From Macromonas nakdongensis (GTDB lineage: Bacteria > Pseudomonadota > Gammaproteobacteria > Burkholderiales > Burkholderiaceae_C): a stretch of DNA of 54,587 nt. The stretch lies in assembly GCF_002837145.1 (NCBI RefSeq), contig NZ_NWMV01000066.1, forward strand, positions 1-54,587, written 5' to 3'. Positions 1-9,701 of the stretch are shown piece by piece; the stretch's first letter is position 1; each line of letters begins with the position of its first letter. The notes beneath the pieces were generated by a model. The model saw only the letters and a list, made by a program, of their open reading frames with translations. It had not been told where the DNA came from and did not search any database. The position numbers and the translations under genes were made by a program.

Positions 1-1189
1 CGGGTGCGGGTGCGGGTGCGGTCGGCAGTGTCACCGCGGCGGCGGCCTCACGCGGGGCCAGAGCCGCGGATTTCAGAGTTTTTTTTTCCGCCGCGGGCCG
101 AAACGCCAGCAAGCGCAACAGCACCATGGTCAGGGCCGCGTATTCGTCGGGTGCCAGCCCCAACTCGCCCCGGCCGTGCAGGCACAGGCTGTAGAGCAAT
201 TGGGTGTCGTCGGCTGGCAGGGTCGCGGCCAGCTGCTGCACACGCACCTCGTCCGGGTCGTCGCTGGCGGCGGTGGCCGGCACCATCTGCGCCACGGCCA
301 TGCGCTGCAGCACGCCCACCATGTCTTCCAGCGTGGAAGCCGCGCCAAAACCGTGGATGCGCAGGGTGTCGACGGTGTGCACCACCGCGGCACCGTCGCC
401 CGCGGCCAGGGCCTCCAACAGGGTCCAGACGTGGCTGCGGTCCACCGCCCCCAGCATCTGGCGCACTGCGGCCTCCTGCAACTGGCCGCCGCCGAAGGCA
501 ATGGCCTGGTCGGTCAGGCTCAGGGCGTCGCGCATGGAGCCGCGCGCCGAACGGGCCAGCAGGCGCAAAGCCGCGGCCTCGGCCGGCACTTGTTCGGCGG
601 CCAGCACACGGCCCAGGTGCTCCTGCACCGTGTCGGGCGCCATCGGGCGCAGGTTGAACTGCAGGCAGCGGCTCAGCACCGTGACCGGCACTTTCTGCGG
701 ATCGGTCGTGGCCAGCACGAACTTGAGGTACTCGGGCGGCTCCTCCAACGTCTTCAACATGGCATTGAAGGCGGTGTTGGTGAGCATGTGTACCTCGTCG
801 ATCATGAAGACCTTGAAGCGCCCCTGCACCGGTTTGTAGACGGCCTGCTCCAGCAGGCTTTGCACCTCGTCCACCCCGCGGTTGGAAGCAGCGTCGAGCT
901 CGGTGTAATCGACGAAACGGCCGCTGTCGATGTCGCGGCAGGCGTCGCAGACGCCGCACGGCGTGGCGGTGATGCCGCCCTGCCCGTCCGACCCGGTGCA
1001 GTTGAGCGACTTGGCCAGGATGCGCGACACCGTGGTCTTGCCCACCCCGCGCGTGCCGGTGAACAGGTAGGCGTGGTGCAGGCGCTGCGTGGTCAGGGCA
1101 TTGCCCAGGGCCTGGACCACGTGCTCCTGCCCCACCATCTCAGCGAAGTTCTTGGGGCGGTATTTGCGGGCCAGGACGACGTAGGACAT
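1..1189 (-). CDS. dnaX: DNA polymerase III subunit gamma/tau, 5' part
   Basis: Clamp-loader ATPase that loads the sliding clamp at the replication fork. Reading down from ATG 1189 the frame stays open to the window edge, giving about 396 residues of the N-terminal part. It begins MSYVVLARKYRPKNF, has Walker A GTRGVGKT at about residues 45-52, a four-Cys zinc module (C64, C78, C81, C84), Walker B with DEVHML, and the LATTDPQK and LSRC sensor region. The last visible residues are an Ala/Pro-rich linker encoded by a short GC-rich repeat at positions 1-20. The tau C-terminus and any gamma frameshift site lie outside the window. It is divergent from the SRP RNA gene. Confidence 0.95.
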   Translation of the reverse strand, partial: MSYVVLARKYRPKNFAEMVGQEHVVQALGNALTTQRLHHAYLFTGTRGVGKTTVSRILAKSLNCTGSDGQGGITATPCGVCDACRDIDSGRFVDYTELDAASNRGVDEVQSLLEQAVYKPVQGRFKVFMIDEVHMLTNTAFNAMLKTLEEPPEYLKFVLATTDPQKVPVTVLSRCLQFNLRPMAPDTVQEHLGRVLAAEQVPAEAAALRLLARSARGSMRDALSLTDQAIAFGGGQLQEAAVRQMLGAVDRSHVWTLLEALAAGDGAAVVHTVDTLRIHGFGAASTLEDMVGVLQRMAVAQMVPATAASDDPDEVRVQQLAATLPADDTQLLYSLCLHGRGELGLAPDEYAALTMVLLRLLAFRPAAEKKTLKSAALAPREAAAAVTLPTAPAPAP

Positions 1190-1210
1190 GCGGGGATTCT
1201 ATCTGTCGCA

Positions 1211-1216
1211 TACAAT
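1211..1216 (+). promoter_or_regulatory. -10 element of the SRP RNA gene
   Basis: TACAAT matches TATAAT at 5 of 6 positions and ends 5 nt before the first base of the RNA's closing stem. No convincing -35 hexamer is visible 16-18 nt upstream, where the start of dnaX lies. Confidence 0.5.
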
Positions 1217-1221
1217 CGAAC

Positions 1222-1319
1222 GTGACGGGCCTTCCCGCATGGTGAAGCGGCCAACCGGGTCAGGTGGGGAACCAAGCAGCCCTAACTGTGAATCCAGTGC
1301 CGGGATCAAGGCTCGTCAC
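1222..1319 (+). ncRNA. ffs: 4.5S signal recognition particle RNA (bacterial small type)
   Basis: RNA scaffold that binds Ffh for co-translational membrane targeting. The ends form a 12-bp closing stem, GTGACGGGCCTT (1222-1233) with AAGGCTCGTCAC (1308-1319), containing one G-U pair. The conserved domain IV core is present: GGTCAGG, a GGAA tetraloop at 1268-1271 closed by GG/CC, then AAGCAGCC. The 3' side carries TGCCGGGAT, as in E. coli 4.5S RNA. At about 98 nt it is slightly shorter than the 114-nt E. coli form. It lies between the divergent dnaX and the co-directional trxA and contains no protein gene. Confidence 0.93.
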
Positions 1320-1358
1320 CTTATTTCCATCTGAAGCGACAAGATTTGAGGCGCATTC

Positions 1359-1691
1359 ATGGCCAACGAGCTGATCAAACACGTGACCGACGCAACCTTT
1401 GAAACCGATGTGGTGAAAGCCGCTGCGCCGGTGTTGGTCGACTTCTGGGCCGAATGGTGTGGCCCCTGCCGCATGATCGCCCCGATCCTGGACGAAGTGG
1501 CCACCAGCTACAACGGCAAACTGCAGGTCGCCAAGATGAACGTGGACGAAAACCGCAACGTGCCGGCGCAGTACGGCATCCGCGGCATCCCCACGCTGAT
1601 GTTGTTCAAGAACGGTGAACTGGCCGCCACCAAAGTGGGCGCCCTGAGCAAAGCCCAGCTGACCGCCTTCATCGACCAGCAACTGGCCTGA
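1359..1691 (+). CDS. trxA: Thioredoxin
   Basis: Small cytosolic dithiol reductant that supplies electrons to ribonucleotide reductase, APS reductase, arsenate reductase and others. The 110-residue protein is a single thioredoxin domain with active site WCGPC at residues 33-37, the buried Asp28 and the cis-proline GIP at 76-78. It has no signal peptide. It starts at ATG 1359 after an AT-rich leader that follows the SRP RNA gene and ends in front of a strong terminator, so it is probably monocistronic. Two likely clients are encoded in this window: CysH, and the Trx-type arsenate reductase at 25749. Confidence 0.97.
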   Translation: MANELIKHVTDATFETDVVKAAAPVLVDFWAEWCGPCRMIAPILDEVATSYNGKLQVAKMNVDENRNVPAQYGIRGIPTLMLFKNGELAATKVGALSKAQLTAFIDQQLA

Positions 1692-1701
1692 TCGAACCCC
1701 A

Positions 1702-1730
1702 CCGCCCGGGTGCAAGGCCTGGGCGGTTTT
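1702..1730 (+). terminator. Rho-independent terminator after trxA
   Basis: Stem CCGCCCGGG / CCTGGGCGG (9 bp with one G-T pair) around the loop TGCAAGG, followed by TTTT. It separates trxA from rho. Confidence 0.8.
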
Positions 1731-1855
1731 CCTGTCATAATGGCAAGTAGCAGGGCCGCCCTTAGGCCCGACAGAACACCAGCGTTCGCGCCAAAGCAGC
1801 CGCGATCCGCACCTTTCCCCCACACACCGTCTGGACTCCTAGCAGGAGTGATCCC

Positions 1856-3114
<1,259 letters not shown>

Positions 3115-3118
<4 letters not shown>

Positions 3119-3144
3119 TCGCCAGGGCCAAAAACCCATATAAT
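3115..3144 (+). promoter_or_regulatory. Sigma70-type promoter of rpmE
   Basis: TTGATC (3115-3120) and a perfect TATAAT (3139-3144) are separated by 18 nt. The -35 element overlaps the last codon and stop codon of rho, so rpmE can be transcribed independently. The expected start near 3151 leaves a GC-rich leader of about 85 nt. Confidence 0.75.
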
Positions 3145-3235
3145 CCAAGGCTTTGCGGAAAGTGCACCGGATGGGCCGGTGGCGGCTGCCGCGGTTGCCG
3201 GGGCCAACGACCCTTAGCCCCAAAAGGAAACAGCG

Positions 3236-3490
3236 ATGAAAGAAGGCATTCACCCCAACTACCGCGAAGTGTGCTTCGTGGACCTGTCCAACGGCTTCCA
3301 GTTCGTGACCCGTTCTTGCGCGAACACCAAAGAAACCATCAAGCTGGACGACGGCCGTGAACTGCCGCTGTTCAAGCTGGACACCTCCAGCGAATCGCAC
3401 CCCTTCTACACCGGCACCCAAAAGTCGGTGGACAACATGGGCGGCCGCGTGGAGAAGTTCCGCAACCGCTTTGCCCGCACCGCCAAGTAA
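3236..3490 (+). CDS. rpmE: 50S ribosomal protein bL31, type B
   Basis: Ribosomal large-subunit protein at the inter-subunit bridge. The 84-residue sequence begins [12 protein letters not shown] and ends with the basic [13 protein letters not shown]. It lacks the CxxC pair of zinc-binding type A L31 (Cys13 and Cys28 are isolated), so it is the zinc-independent type B. AAAGGAAA just upstream is the ribosome binding site. It has its own promoter overlapping the end of rho and its own terminator. No type A paralogue is in the window, so whether this is the only L31 cannot be judged. Confidence 0.95.
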   Translation: MKEGIHPNYREVCFVDLSNGFQFVTRSCANTKETIKLDDGRELPLFKLDTSSESHPFYTGTQKSVDNMGGRVEKFRNRFARTAK

Positions 3491-3507
3491 TTGGCCGATG
3501 CCCCGCG

Positions 3508-3534
3508 AAAAAGCAGCCGCAAGGCTGCTTTTTT
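3508..3534 (+). terminator. Rho-independent terminator after rpmE
   Basis: Stem AAAAAGCAGCC / GGCTGCTTTTT closed by a GCAA tetraloop and followed by a T run. The A-tract on the left arm makes it potentially bidirectional. Confidence 0.9.
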
Positions 3535-3560
3535 GTTGTTGCCGCTATAGTTCACCCCAC

Positions 3561-5270
3561 ATGTCCACCACCCCCGCCATCGTCACCCAACTGGCCGCCC
3601 GTCGGCTGCCCCGCTGGGTGCTGCTGCTGCTGGGACTGGCCTATGTGCTGCCGGGGCTGCTGGGGCGGCAACCCTGGCGGCACGCCGACCTTGCCTCGTT
3701 CGGCGCCATGCTGGACCTGGCCCGCCAGCCGGGGCATTGGCTGCACCCCCAGGTGCTGGGGCAGGCGGCCGAACTGCCCGGCTGGCTGCCCTACTGGCTG
3801 GGGGCCGGCTTCATCCAGGTCCTGCCCTGGCTGCCTGCCGACCTGGCCGCGCGCCTGCCTTTCGGGCTGATGCTGGGACTGACCCTGGTCTGCACCTGGT
3901 ACGCGATGTTCCACCTGGCCCGGCTGCCGGGCGCACAACCGGTGAGCTTTGCCTTCGGCGGCGAGGCCCAGCCGCTGGACTACGCCCGGGCCATGGCCGA
4001 CGCCGCCCTGCTGGCCCTGGTGGCCAGCCTGGGCCTGGCCCTGCTCTCGCACGAAACCACGCCGAGCGCCGCCCAACTGTGCTTCAGCGCCCTGCTGCTG
4101 TACGCCGCCGCTCGCCTGGTGAGCCCACCCGGACAGCACCCGGCGCTGGGCGTGGCGGCGTGGTGGCTGGGCGCCTTCGGCCTGGCCACCAGCGGTGCGC
4201 CCGGCCTGGCGCTGACCCTGGGCCTGGGGGGCTTGCTGGGTGCCGCACGCAGCGGCGCCCTGGAAACGGAAGACCGCACACGGCTGTGGTCCTGGGCCGC
4301 CAGCGGCCTGGGTTCGCTGCTGGCCACGGCCACGGCCGTGCGCCTGGGCTGGACCCCGGACCTGAACACCACGGCCTGGCTGGGCTGGCTGGACTACCCT
4401 GCCTGGCGCAGCGCCGGCCGCCTGATGGTGTGGTTCACCTGGCCGGCCGGGCTGCTGGCGCTCTGGACGCTGTGGCGCTGGCGCGGCCGTTGGCACAACG
4501 CCCACCTGTGGCTGCCGCTGTGGTGGGTGTTGGCGGGCCTGGCGGGCATCGCCTGGCTGGGCGGCCAGAACGAGGACCGCGCCCTGCTCCCAGCCCTGCC
4601 CGCCCTCGCCTGCCTGGCGGCGCTGGCCCTGCCCACCCTGACGCGCACCGTCACCGCCCTGATCGATTGGTTCGCCCTGTTGTTCTTCAGCGGCGGGGCG
4701 CTGATCGTCTGGACGGTGTACGTGGCGATGATGACCGGCACCCCGGCCAAACCGGCCGCGAACGTCAGCAAGCTGGTGCCGGGGTTCGAACCGGTGTTCT
4801 CCTGGGGCCTGTTCCTGCCGGCCTTGTTCGCCACGGTGGCCTGGCTGGGCGTGCTGGCCTGGCGCATCGGCCGCCACCGCCCGGCCTTGTGGAAAAGCCT
4901 GGTGCTGTCGGCTTCGGGCGGCACCTTGTGCTGGCTGCTGCTGATGACGCTGTGGCTGCCGCTCCTCAACTTCGGCATGGGGCAGGCCCCGATATCGCGC
5001 CGCATCGCCGAGGTGACGCCACCGGGCAGCTGCGTGCTGGTGTACGGCTTGAACCACGCCCAAATCAGCGGACTGCAACACCACGGTGCACTGGAGGTGC
5101 GGCGCTGGCGCCGGGCCACCGACCAACCGGCCTGCCAACGCTGGGTGGTGAACCCGGCCGCCTACCACACCCTGCCGCCCGGGGCACTGGAGGGCTGGTC
5201 GCTGATGACGCGCCTGCCACGGCTGCGCGGCGACCGCGCCCACCTGATGGTGTTCGAACGCCGGCCCTGA
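3561..5270 (+). CDS. Polytopic GT-C fold membrane glycosyltransferase (ArnT/PMT-like)
   Basis: Probable inner-membrane glycosyltransferase using a polyprenyl-phosphate sugar. The 569-residue protein starts at ATG 3561, just after the rpmE terminator, although the frame is open further upstream. About 11-12 hydrophobic helices are visible. The first is followed by a periplasmic loop with PWRHADLASFGAM, at the place where ArnT-type enzymes carry their acidic catalytic motif, and a soluble C-terminal part of about 100 residues contains PGSCVLVYGLNHAQIS. The acceptor is unknown: ArnT modifies lipid A with aminoarabinose, but no arn genes are nearby. It converges on phoR with a 25-nt gap. The fold class is fairly safe, the substrate is not. 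Confidence 0.7.
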   Translation: MSTTPAIVTQLAARRLPRWVLLLLGLAYVLPGLLGRQPWRHADLASFGAMLDLARQPGHWLHPQVLGQAAELPGWLPYWLGAGFIQVLPWLPADLAARLPFGLMLGLTLVCTWYAMFHLARLPGAQPVSFAFGGEAQPLDYARAMADAALLALVASLGLALLSHETTPSAAQLCFSALLLYAAARLVSPPGQHPALGVAAWWLGAFGLATSGAPGLALTLGLGGLLGAARSGALETEDRTRLWSWAASGLGSLLATATAVRLGWTPDLNTTAWLGWLDYPAWRSAGRLMVWFTWPAGLLALWTLWRWRGRWHNAHLWLPLWWVLAGLAGIAWLGGQNEDRALLPALPALACLAALALPTLTRTVTALIDWFALLFFSGGALIVWTVYVAMMTGTPAKPAANVSKLVPGFEPVFSWGLFLPALFATVAWLGVLAWRIGRHRPALWKSLVLSASGGTLCWLLLMTLWLPLLNFGMGQAPISRRIAEVTPPGSCVLVYGLNHAQISGLQHHGALEVRRWRRATDQPACQRWVVNPAAYHTLPPGALEGWSLMTRLPRLRGDRAHLMVFERRP

Positions 5271-5295
5271 AAGGGCGGCGACAGAGGCGAGCCGC

Positions 5296-6609
5296 TCAGT
5301 CGCTCAGCACCCGGCTGGGCGGCAGCACGATGCGGAACCGCGAGCCCTGCCCCACCACGCTGTCAACCAGCATGTGCCCGCCGTGGCGCTGGGCCACGTG
5401 CTTGACGATGGCCAGCCCCAGGCCCGTGCCACCGGTTTCGCGCGAGCGGCTGCGGTCGACGCGGTAGAAGCGCTCGGTCAGGCGTGGCAGGTGCTCGGCC
5501 TCGATGCCGGGCCCGGTGTCCTGGACGTGGAACTCGACACTGCCATCGGCCAGCAGCGCCCAGCCGGCCCGGATCTGCCCGTGCGCCGGGGTGTAGCGCA
5601 CCGCGTTGCTCAGGAGGTTGGACATGGCGCTGACCAGTTCCGAACGCGCCCCGGCGATCTGGAACAGCGGGCTGGGCTCGGCCACCAGGTCGTGGCTGCC
5701 CTGGGCCAGCACGTCGGACAGGGCACGGGCCTCGTCCACCACCTGACTGAGCAGGTCCTGCGACGACACCCATTCGGACGAACCGGGAATGGGGCTGCCC
5801 TCCAGTCGGGACAGGGTGAGCAGGTCGCTCACCAAGGTCTGCATGCGCTGGGCCTGCTGGCCCATGAGGGCCAGGTAACGGCGGCGCTCTTCGTCGGACA
5901 CGTCGAGGTGCTGCAGGGTCTCGATGAAACCGCTGACGACGGTCAACGGTGTGCGGATTTCGTGCGAGACGTTGGCCACAAAATCGCGGCGCATGGCCTC
6001 GGCCTGTTCCACGGCGGTGACATCGCGGGTGAGCAGCAGGCGCCGGCCTTTGCCATAAACGTGGATCTGGATGGAAATGCGCTGCGGATGGCCCGGATAG
6101 GCGTCGCGTCCGTCAATTTCGACGGGTTTGCTGAAGTCGCCCGCGTTCAGGTAGGCGATGAAGGCCGGGTCGCGGATCAGGTTGCGGATTTGCTGGCGCA
6201 CATCGCGCTTGGAGTCAAAGCCCAGGTGCTGCGCCGAGGTGAAGTTGCACCACTCGATGGCCGAGGTTTTGTCGAGCAGCACGACCCCGTTGGGCGAGGC
6301 CTGGATGGCAGCGAGGAATTCCTGCAAGCGGGCCTCGCTCTTGCGGGCCTTGCGGTTGAGGGCCTTGAAGCCCTTGCGGCTGCGCTCCACCACCTCGGCC
6401 CAGACGGTGGACACCCGTGGCGGATTGACCGCATGGCCATGGCGCAGCCAGTTAAGCACCCGGGCCGCACGCACGTTGTCGAGCGTGATCCACAGGGCCG
6501 AACCGGCCAGGGTGCCCGCCACCCCTTCCCACGCCGCGTCACCGTAGACCAGTGCCAGCACACCCCCTGTCAAACTGCAGGCAAACAACTCCAGGGGGCG
6601 GCGGATCAT
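5296..6609 (-). CDS. phoR: Phosphate regulon sensor histidine kinase PhoR
   Basis: Membrane sensor kinase that, with PstSCAB and PhoU, senses external phosphate and phosphorylates PhoB. The 437-residue protein has a short N-terminal membrane segment (about 8-45), a basic linker, a PAS domain (about 100-200), a DHp helix with phospho-accepting His216 in NVSHEIRTPL, and a HATPase_c domain with N-box SNLLSNAVRYTP, G1 DTGPGIE and G2 GGTGLGLAIVK. Its ATG overlaps the phoB stop in ATGA, indicating translational coupling. It is the last gene of the pst-pho operon. Confidence 0.96.
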   Translation of the reverse strand: MIRRPLELFACSLTGGVLALVYGDAAWEGVAGTLAGSALWITLDNVRAARVLNWLRHGHAVNPPRVSTVWAEVVERSRKGFKALNRKARKSEARLQEFLAAIQASPNGVVLLDKTSAIEWCNFTSAQHLGFDSKRDVRQQIRNLIRDPAFIAYLNAGDFSKPVEIDGRDAYPGHPQRISIQIHVYGKGRRLLLTRDVTAVEQAEAMRRDFVANVSHEIRTPLTVVSGFIETLQHLDVSDEERRRYLALMGQQAQRMQTLVSDLLTLSRLEGSPIPGSSEWVSSQDLLSQVVDEARALSDVLAQGSHDLVAEPSPLFQIAGARSELVSAMSNLLSNAVRYTPAHGQIRAGWALLADGSVEFHVQDTGPGIEAEHLPRLTERFYRVDRSRSRETGGTGLGLAIVKHVAQRHGGHMLVDSVVGQGSRFRIVLPPSRVLSD

Positions 6610-7331
6610 GCGGGGGTCGGGTCGGTCTTGGGTTTGGCGGCGAGGGTTTGCGCGGTCAGGCGGTAACCCGCACCACGCACGGTTTCGATCATAGCGCCCG
6701 CGGTGCCCAGCGATTCGCGCAGGCGCTTCACATGCACATCGACGGTGCGTTCTTCGATGAAGACGTGGTCGCCCCAGATGCGGTCGAGCAAGGCCCCGCG
6801 GGTGTGGACACGCTCGGGGTGCTTCATCAGGTAATGCAGCAGCTTGAACTCGGTCGGACCGACCTTGAGCTCGCGCCCGGCGTGCAGCACGCGGTAGGTG
6901 GCCGCATCCAGGCTCAGCTCGCCGACCTGCACCGTGTCATTGACGATTTCCGGCGCACGGCGGCGCAGCACTGCGCGGATGCGCGCCAGCAACTCCTGCG
7001 TCGAAAACGGCTTGGTGACGTAGTCGTCGGCACCGGCGTCCAGGCCCTGGACCTTGTCGGACTCTTCGGTGCGCGCCGTCAGCATGATGATGGGCACGGT
7101 CTTGATGCGTTCGTGCTGGCGCCAACGCTTGGCCAGCTGCACGCCGCTTTCGCCAGGCAGCATCCAGTCCAGCAGGATGACGTCGGGCAGCACCGCGTCC
7201 ACCTCGCGCTGGGCGGCGGCACCGTCGAACACCACGGTCGGCGCAAAACCGTTGTGGCGCAGGTTGACGGCGATCAGCTCGGCGATCGCCGGCTCGTCCT
7301 CCACCACGAGCACGCGGGGCAGCTTTCTCAT
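6606..7331 (-). CDS. phoB: Phosphate regulon response regulator PhoB
   Basis: OmpR/PhoB-family transcription factor. The 241 residues comprise a receiver domain (acidic pocket EDE at 11-13, phosphorylation site Asp55 in LLDWMLPG, conserved Thr and Lys of TAR and TKPF) and a C-terminal winged-helix domain from about residue 140 with GPTEFKLLHYLMKHPERV and RTVDVHVKRLR. PhoB binds direct repeats of CTGTCAT-like heptamers 11 bp apart. Such repeats precede nine nearby genes in this window. The start overlaps the phoU stop by 4 nt. Confidence 0.97.
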   Translation of the reverse strand: MRKLPRVLVVEDEPAIAELIAVNLRHNGFAPTVVFDGAAAQREVDAVLPDVILLDWMLPGESGVQLAKRWRQHERIKTVPIIMLTARTEESDKVQGLDAGADDYVTKPFSTQELLARIRAVLRRRAPEIVNDTVQVGELSLDAATYRVLHAGRELKVGPTEFKLLHYLMKHPERVHTRGALLDRIWGDHVFIEERTVDVHVKRLRESLGTAGAMIETVRGAGYRLTAQTLAAKPKTDPTPA

Positions 7332-8029
7332 TGGACGGCCGACTCCCGTTGGGCCGCCGTGGTGTGGCGCACGTCGGTGCCCTTGGCCACGTAGATGCTG
7401 GCCTCGGCGATGTTCTTGGCGTGGTCGCCCACCCGTTCGATCGCCTTGGCCAGGAACAGCAGGTTCAGGCTGGTGGAGATGGTGCGGGGGTCTTCCATCA
7501 TGTAGGTGATGAGCTTGCGCAGGTAGCCTTCGTAGGCGGCGTCGATGCGGTCGTCCTCGTCGATGATGCTGAGCGCGGCCTGCGCGTCCAGACGTGCGAA
7601 GGCGTCCAGGGTCTTGTGCATCAGGTCGGCGGCGAGCTGGGCACCGTCGGCCAGGTCGATCACCGGCAGGTTGCGCGGGGCACCGGCTTCGATGAAGGAC
7701 TTGGTCATGCGGGCGATGCGCGAGGCCTCGTCACCGGCACGCTCCAGGTTGACGATGACGCGCGACACGCCGACCAGCAGGCGCAGGTCGCGCGCGGTCG
7801 GCTGGCGCCGGCTCATGGTGGAGGTGATGTCGTGGTCGATCTCCACCTCCAGGCGGTTGACCTTCTGCTCCAGGGCCAGCACCTGATCGGCGGTTTCCAC
7901 GCTCAGGTGGTGCAAGGCGTAAATGGCCTGGCGCAGCTGCGACTCGACCAGACCGCCCATTTCGAGCACGCGGGTGGAGATGTTGCTCAGTTCGGCGTCG
8001 AACTGGCTGGAGAGGTGTTTGTCCGTCAT
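7328..8029 (-). CDS. phoU: Phosphate signalling complex protein PhoU
   Basis: Cytosolic all-alpha protein that links the Pst transporter to PhoR and restrains both. The 233-residue protein has two repeated three-helix PhoU domains carrying the metal-binding E/DxxxD patterns, for example ERAGDEASRIARM and ERVGDHAKNIAE. I chose ATG 8029 (MTDKHLSSQFD), 2 nt after the pstB stop, rather than upstream starts inside pstB. Its stop overlaps the phoB start (ATGA). Confidence 0.96.
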   Translation of the reverse strand: MTDKHLSSQFDAELSNISTRVLEMGGLVESQLRQAIYALHHLSVETADQVLALEQKVNRLEVEIDHDITSTMSRRQPTARDLRLLVGVSRVIVNLERAGDEASRIARMTKSFIEAGAPRNLPVIDLADGAQLAADLMHKTLDAFARLDAQAALSIIDEDDRIDAAYEGYLRKLITYMMEDPRTISTSLNLLFLAKAIERVGDHAKNIAEASIYVAKGTDVRHTTAAQRESAVQ

Positions 8030-8031
8030 GA

Positions 8032-8808
8032 TCAACCAAACCTTCCGGTGATGTAGTCTTCGGTTTCGGTGCGCTTGGGCTTGAAGAAGATCTGCTCGGT
8101 GACACCGAATTCGATCAGCTCGCCCAGGTACATGTAGGCGGTGAAATCGCTGCAGCGCGCGGCCTGCTGCATGTTGTGGGTGACGATGGCGATGGTGTAG
8201 TCGTTTTTCAGCTCGTGCACCAGCTCCTCGACCTTGCCGGTGGAGATCGGGTCCAAGGCCGAGGTCGGCTCGTCCAGCAGCAGGATGGAGGGCTTGACCG
8301 CCACGCTGCGCGCGATGCACAGGCGCTGCTGCTGCCCGCCCGACAAGCTCAGGCCGCTCTGGTGCAGCTTGTCCTTCACCTCGGTCCACAGAGCGGCCTT
8401 GGTCAGCGCCCATTCCACCCGGTCTTCCATCTCGCTCTTGCTCAGGTTTTCGTACAACTTCACGCCGAAGGCGATGTTGTCGTAGATGGACATGGGGAAC
8501 GGCGTGGGCTTCTGGAACACCATGCCGATGCGGGCGCGCAGCAGGTTCAGGTCCTGCTTGGGGTCCAGGATGTTCTGGCCGTAGAAGTTGATTTCACCCT
8601 CGGCGCGCTGGCCGGGGTACAGGCTGTACATGCGGTTGAGGGTGCGCAGCAGCGTGGACTTGCCGCAACCCGACGGGCCGATGAAGGCGGTGACCTTCTT
8701 CTCGGCGATGTCCATGTTGATGTTCTTCAAGCCCTGGAACTTGCCGTAATAGAAGTTCAGGTTGCGCACTTCCAGCGCGTTCTTGGTCTCGATGGCGGTA
8801 TCGGTCAT
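8032..8808 (-). CDS. pstB: Phosphate ABC transporter ATP-binding protein PstB
   Basis: ATPase of the high-affinity phosphate importer. The 258-residue protein has Walker [10 protein letters not shown] (44-52), the Q-loop at FQKPTPFP, signature LSGGQ (155-159), Walker B SILLLDE (174-180), the D-loop SALDP and the H-loop THNMQQAAR. The PstB-type insertion [18 protein letters not shown] is clear. ATG 8808 was chosen because the family N-terminus ([12 protein letters not shown]) starts just after it. A gap of 37 nt separates it from pstA. Confidence 0.97.
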   Translation of the reverse strand: MTDTAIETKNALEVRNLNFYYGKFQGLKNINMDIAEKKVTAFIGPSGCGKSTLLRTLNRMYSLYPGQRAEGEINFYGQNILDPKQDLNLLRARIGMVFQKPTPFPMSIYDNIAFGVKLYENLSKSEMEDRVEWALTKAALWTEVKDKLHQSGLSLSGGQQQRLCIARSVAVKPSILLLDEPTSALDPISTGKVEELVHELKNDYTIAIVTHNMQQAARCSDFTAYMYLGELIEFGVTEQIFFKPKRTETEDYITGRFG

Positions 8809-8845
8809 GTCGAGGATTCCTATAGGCGTTGCAAGGGGGCGCGGT

Positions 8846-9700
8846 TCAGCGCTGGACCTTTTCGCGGAAGGCCACGCGGGCCAGTACGTTGAGCAGCAGC
8901 ACGGCCAGGGTGATGAGCAGCGCACCGCCCCAGGCCAGCCGGATCCAGTTGTCGTAGGGGCTCATGGCAAACTGGAAAATCACCACGGGCAGGTTGGCCA
9001 TGGGCTTGCCCATGTCGGTGCTGAAGAACTGGTTGTTCAGCGCGGTGAACAGCAGCGGCGCGGTTTCGCCGGAAATGCGGGCCACGGCCAGCAGCAGGCC
9101 GGTCATCACCCCGCTCTTGGCGGCGCGCAGCGTCACCAGGGTGGCCACCTTCCAGCGCGGGGCGCCCAGGGCGAAGGCGGCTTCGCGCAGGCTGCCGGGC
9201 ACCAGGCGCAGCATGTTCTCGGTGGTGCGCACCACCACCGGAATGGCGATGAGCGACAGCGCCAGGCTGCCGGCGTAGCCCGAGAAGTTGCCCACCGTGG
9301 CCACCGCGATGGCGTACACGAACAGGCCCAGCACGATGGACGGGGCCGACAGCATGATGTCGGTGACGAAGCGGGTCAGTTCGGCGGTCTTGCTGGTGTC
9401 GCCGTATTCGGCCAGGTAGACGCCGGCCAGGATGCCGATGGGGGTGGACACCAGCACGGTCAGGCCCAGCATCATCAGGCTGCCGACGATGGCGTTGCGC
9501 AGACCGCCGCCTTCGGTGCCGGGGGCCGGGGTGTCCTGGGTGAACAGGGTGAGGTCGAGGGCCGAAATGCCGTTGGAGAACAGCACATACAGGATCCACA
9601 GCAGCACGGCCAGGCCCAGGCCCATGGAGGCCATGGACAGGGTCAGGCCGATGGCGTTGGCCGCGCGGCGCTTGCGGTAGAGGGAAGCGTTGAATTGCAT
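8846..9700 (-). CDS. pstA: Phosphate ABC transporter permease PstA
   Basis: Inner-membrane channel subunit pairing with PstC. The 284 residues contain six hydrophobic helices. The cytoplasmic EAA-type loop ([21 protein letters not shown]) couples to PstB, and the periplasmic part carries [11 protein letters not shown] and AEYGDT. The start is taken at ATG 9700 ([12 protein letters not shown]), 1 nt from the pstC stop, which is normal for this tightly packed operon. Confidence 0.95.
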   Translation of the reverse strand: MQFNASLYRKRRAANAIGLTLSMASMGLGLAVLLWILYVLFSNGISALDLTLFTQDTPAPGTEGGGLRNAIVGSLMMLGLTVLVSTPIGILAGVYLAEYGDTSKTAELTRFVTDIMLSAPSIVLGLFVYAIAVATVGNFSGYAGSLALSLIAIPVVVRTTENMLRLVPGSLREAAFALGAPRWKVATLVTLRAAKSGVMTGLLLAVARISGETAPLLFTALNNQFFSTDMGKPMANLPVVIFQFAMSPYDNWIRLAWGGALLITLAVLLLNVLARVAFREKVQR

Positions 9701-9701
9701 G

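Noticed and set aside
1-20. Short tandem repeat GGGTGC at the window start
   Set aside because: It encodes the Ala/Pro-rich linker of DnaX and needs no other explanation.
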